NCBI GenBank assembly: GCA_035610835.1
Contig: CM069450.1
Location: forward strand, 33,844,971-33,908,970
Direction: 5' to 3'
Length of the DNA: 64,000 nt
Source: Ophiura sarsii
Lineage: Eukaryota; Echinodermata; Ophiuroidea; Amphilepidida; Ophiuridae
Shown: piece by piece, positions 62,668 to 64,000 of the stretch
Position numbering within the stretch: position 1 is the first letter of the stretch
How the letters are laid out: each line of letters starts with the position of its first letter
Translations under genes and position numbers: made by a program
Notes under the pieces: model-generated
Databases searched by the model: none
What the model was told of the DNA's origin: nothing
Seen by the model: the letters and a program-made list of their open reading frames with translations, nothing else

Positions 62668-62869
62668 AAGTCATGTAAGTAAATTACTAATGACATTGTG
62701 CACTCTATCCTGATGTACAGTTTGTTATCTCCCATGTCTCCCATGTGACCACCATGTGAAACCCATACTCTATCCCATATCATTTTCATGAGATAATATG
62801 CATTATTACCATGACATTGTGCACTTTATCCTGATATACAGCTTGTTAATTCTCATGTCACTCATCACC

Positions 62870-63075
62870 CATGTTGTGCAGGGCCGTTACTAGAGGGGGG
62901 TGTGGGGGTAACACCCCCACCCCCATTCATACATGCAGTCGGCAAATGTATGCAGCAATCGGTAAAATGAAGGAAAAAGGAGAAAGTGAGGGGGGAAAAA
63001 AGGGGAGAAAGAAAGAAAAAAGAAAGAAAGAAAAAAAAGAGAAAAAAAGTAGGGAGAGAAAAAAAGAAAAAGAGA
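62870..63075. repeat. GA-rich low-complexity tract
   Basis: G tract and GGGGGTAACACCCCC palindrome near 62896-62922, then AAAGAAAG purine tract to 63075. The Lys/Glu-rich frames across it are compositional artefacts. Confidence 0.8.
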
Positions 63076-63077
63076 GC

Positions 63078-63300
63078 ATGTGTGGTGTAGTGGATAGCAT
63101 GCCGGTCTCACGATGCAAAGACTGCGAGTTCTAGCCCCGCTGCAGCCAACTTGTTTGTATCCTTGGGCAAGGTACTTAAGTCTCAATAGCTTCGTCGACC
63201 CAAGCGAGATTGGGGAGCTGTTAGGGGATATTACAATCTAAGTGCTGATACTGTGTGTGCGCCGTATCGGTAGCCTGGTAAATGAAGGGAAATGATTGTG
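63078..63300 (+). mobile_element. tRNA-derived SINE-like head
   Basis: TGGTGTAGTGGATAGCATG (A-box-like), GCGAGTTCTAGCCCC (B-box-like) and the SINE-like CCTTGGGCAAGGTACTTAA follow in the order expected of a tRNA-derived SINE. The 3' limit is uncertain. Not a functional tRNA: the cloverleaf is incomplete. Confidence 0.6.
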
Positions 63301-63587
63301 ACGATTTCCTAATGGCAGCAAAAAACAGTCGTTCGGAAGTCACGTATAAATGGTGGTCCCGTGCATCGGAAGAGCAATACCCAAGCACGTTAAAAGGTTA
63401 CAGACTCTTTCGTAAAGAGTAGGGGATCATCCCGGTCTGTATCTGTTCACACATCTAACGGACCCAATGGAAATAAGCTAATAAGCTTATTGGGTTATCC
63501 AGGGTCGTAGGACCCAAATGATATCAAATCAAAAAGGACAAGTCCAAATCCCCTGAGGGCTTATTATGGTATGTAGTAAACTGTCCC

Positions 63588-63980
63588 AAGTCGGCAAAAC
63601 AAAGATCAGTTGGTAAAATCAATCGGCAAAATAATTTAGTAATATTAGTTGGTAAAGCCGCAGTTGCATAAAGATTCGTTGAGAAAACAAGTTGGTTAAA
63701 TCAAAGCCAGTTGGTACTACAAATTGCTCAGCAAAATCACTTGGTAAACAGAAAATCAGGTGCCAAAATGATCAGTCAGCAAAACAAGTTGGTATGATTG
63801 GTTGGCAAAAAGTTTGATCAGTTGCCGGCAAAATCAGCCATCAAAATAAGTTAGTACAAGAATTTGTAGATCACAAGTTGGCTCTTTGTATTGTAGTCCA
63901 GTCAGCAAAATCTGTCAGCAAAAAAGCTGGTAACATCAGTTGATCAGACTCAGTTGGTAAAAATAATCAGCAAAAAATCA
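63588..63980. repeat. Degenerate repeat of CAGTTGGTAAAAT / CAGCAAAAT units
   Basis: Loose alternation of AGTTGGTAAAATCA and TCGGCAAAAT-like units, about 25 bp per pair, across 400 bp. No coding sense. Confidence 0.75.
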
Positions 63981-64000
63981 ACTTAGGGAGGGACCGAGAC

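Noticed and set aside
62871..63186. Lys/Glu-rich or Phe/Ser-rich ORFs
   Set aside because: Homopurine tract translated in several frames. It has no start context or domain and overlaps a SINE-like head.

Overview
This is animal DNA, not bacterial. It is AT-rich, with long introns, spliced exons with GT/AG borders, non-LTR retrotransposon tails, tRNA-derived SINE-like heads and many inverted-repeat DNA transposons. A leucine-rich-repeat GPCR of the relaxin-receptor/LGR type, an EAR-repeat protein and a DD82E transposase together suggest an aquatic invertebrate, most likely a deuterostome (echinoderm or hemichordate). The species cannot be named from the sequence.

The backbone is one large minus-strand gene. 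It enters from beyond the right edge (first visible exon at 62060) and ends near the left edge (stop codon at 5319, with a duplicate at 151). I reconstructed 22 exons from splice sites and codon phase. Every junction agrees in phase, and together they give an open frame of 1406 residues plus a stop. The N-terminal two thirds of the visible protein carries about 20 copies of an Asn/Asp-Gly-[Val/Ile]-[Asp/Asn] repeat that I do not recognise. The C-terminal third looks like a seven-unit EAR/EPTP beta-propeller. This points to a secreted or extracellular adhesion-type protein.

Nested in the intron between 46710 and 57420, on the same strand, is an intronless 896-residue LRR-GPCR (51049-53739). 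A six-unit array rich in AGGTCAAAGGTCA (DR1-type) sites lies just 5' of it, and a 750-bp imperfect hairpin lies just 3' of it.

Layout by region. 1-9315: a 5.17-kb, almost identical tandem duplication carrying the last two exons of the big gene plus nested mobile elements. 10.3-33.3 kb: densely spaced exons with many MITEs. 33.3-46.5 kb: a long intron (one exon at 35.6 kb) with a dead DD82E transposon at 38.1-39.3 kb and a Helitron-like element at 41.9-45.2 kb. 46.7-57.4 kb: the intron hosting the GPCR. 57.4-62.1 kb: upstream exons. 62.2-64.0 kb: a LINE fragment, a SINE-like head and a degenerate repeat.

The most striking pattern is that at least five exons of the big gene have been tandemly duplicated across an exon-intron border, leaving arrays or fragments of half-exons with their splice site (near 13.1, 19.5, 26.3, 33.1 and 57.4 kb). 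A second pattern is a set of MITEs that share an outer TAGGC(C) plus A-rich end but have different inner termini.
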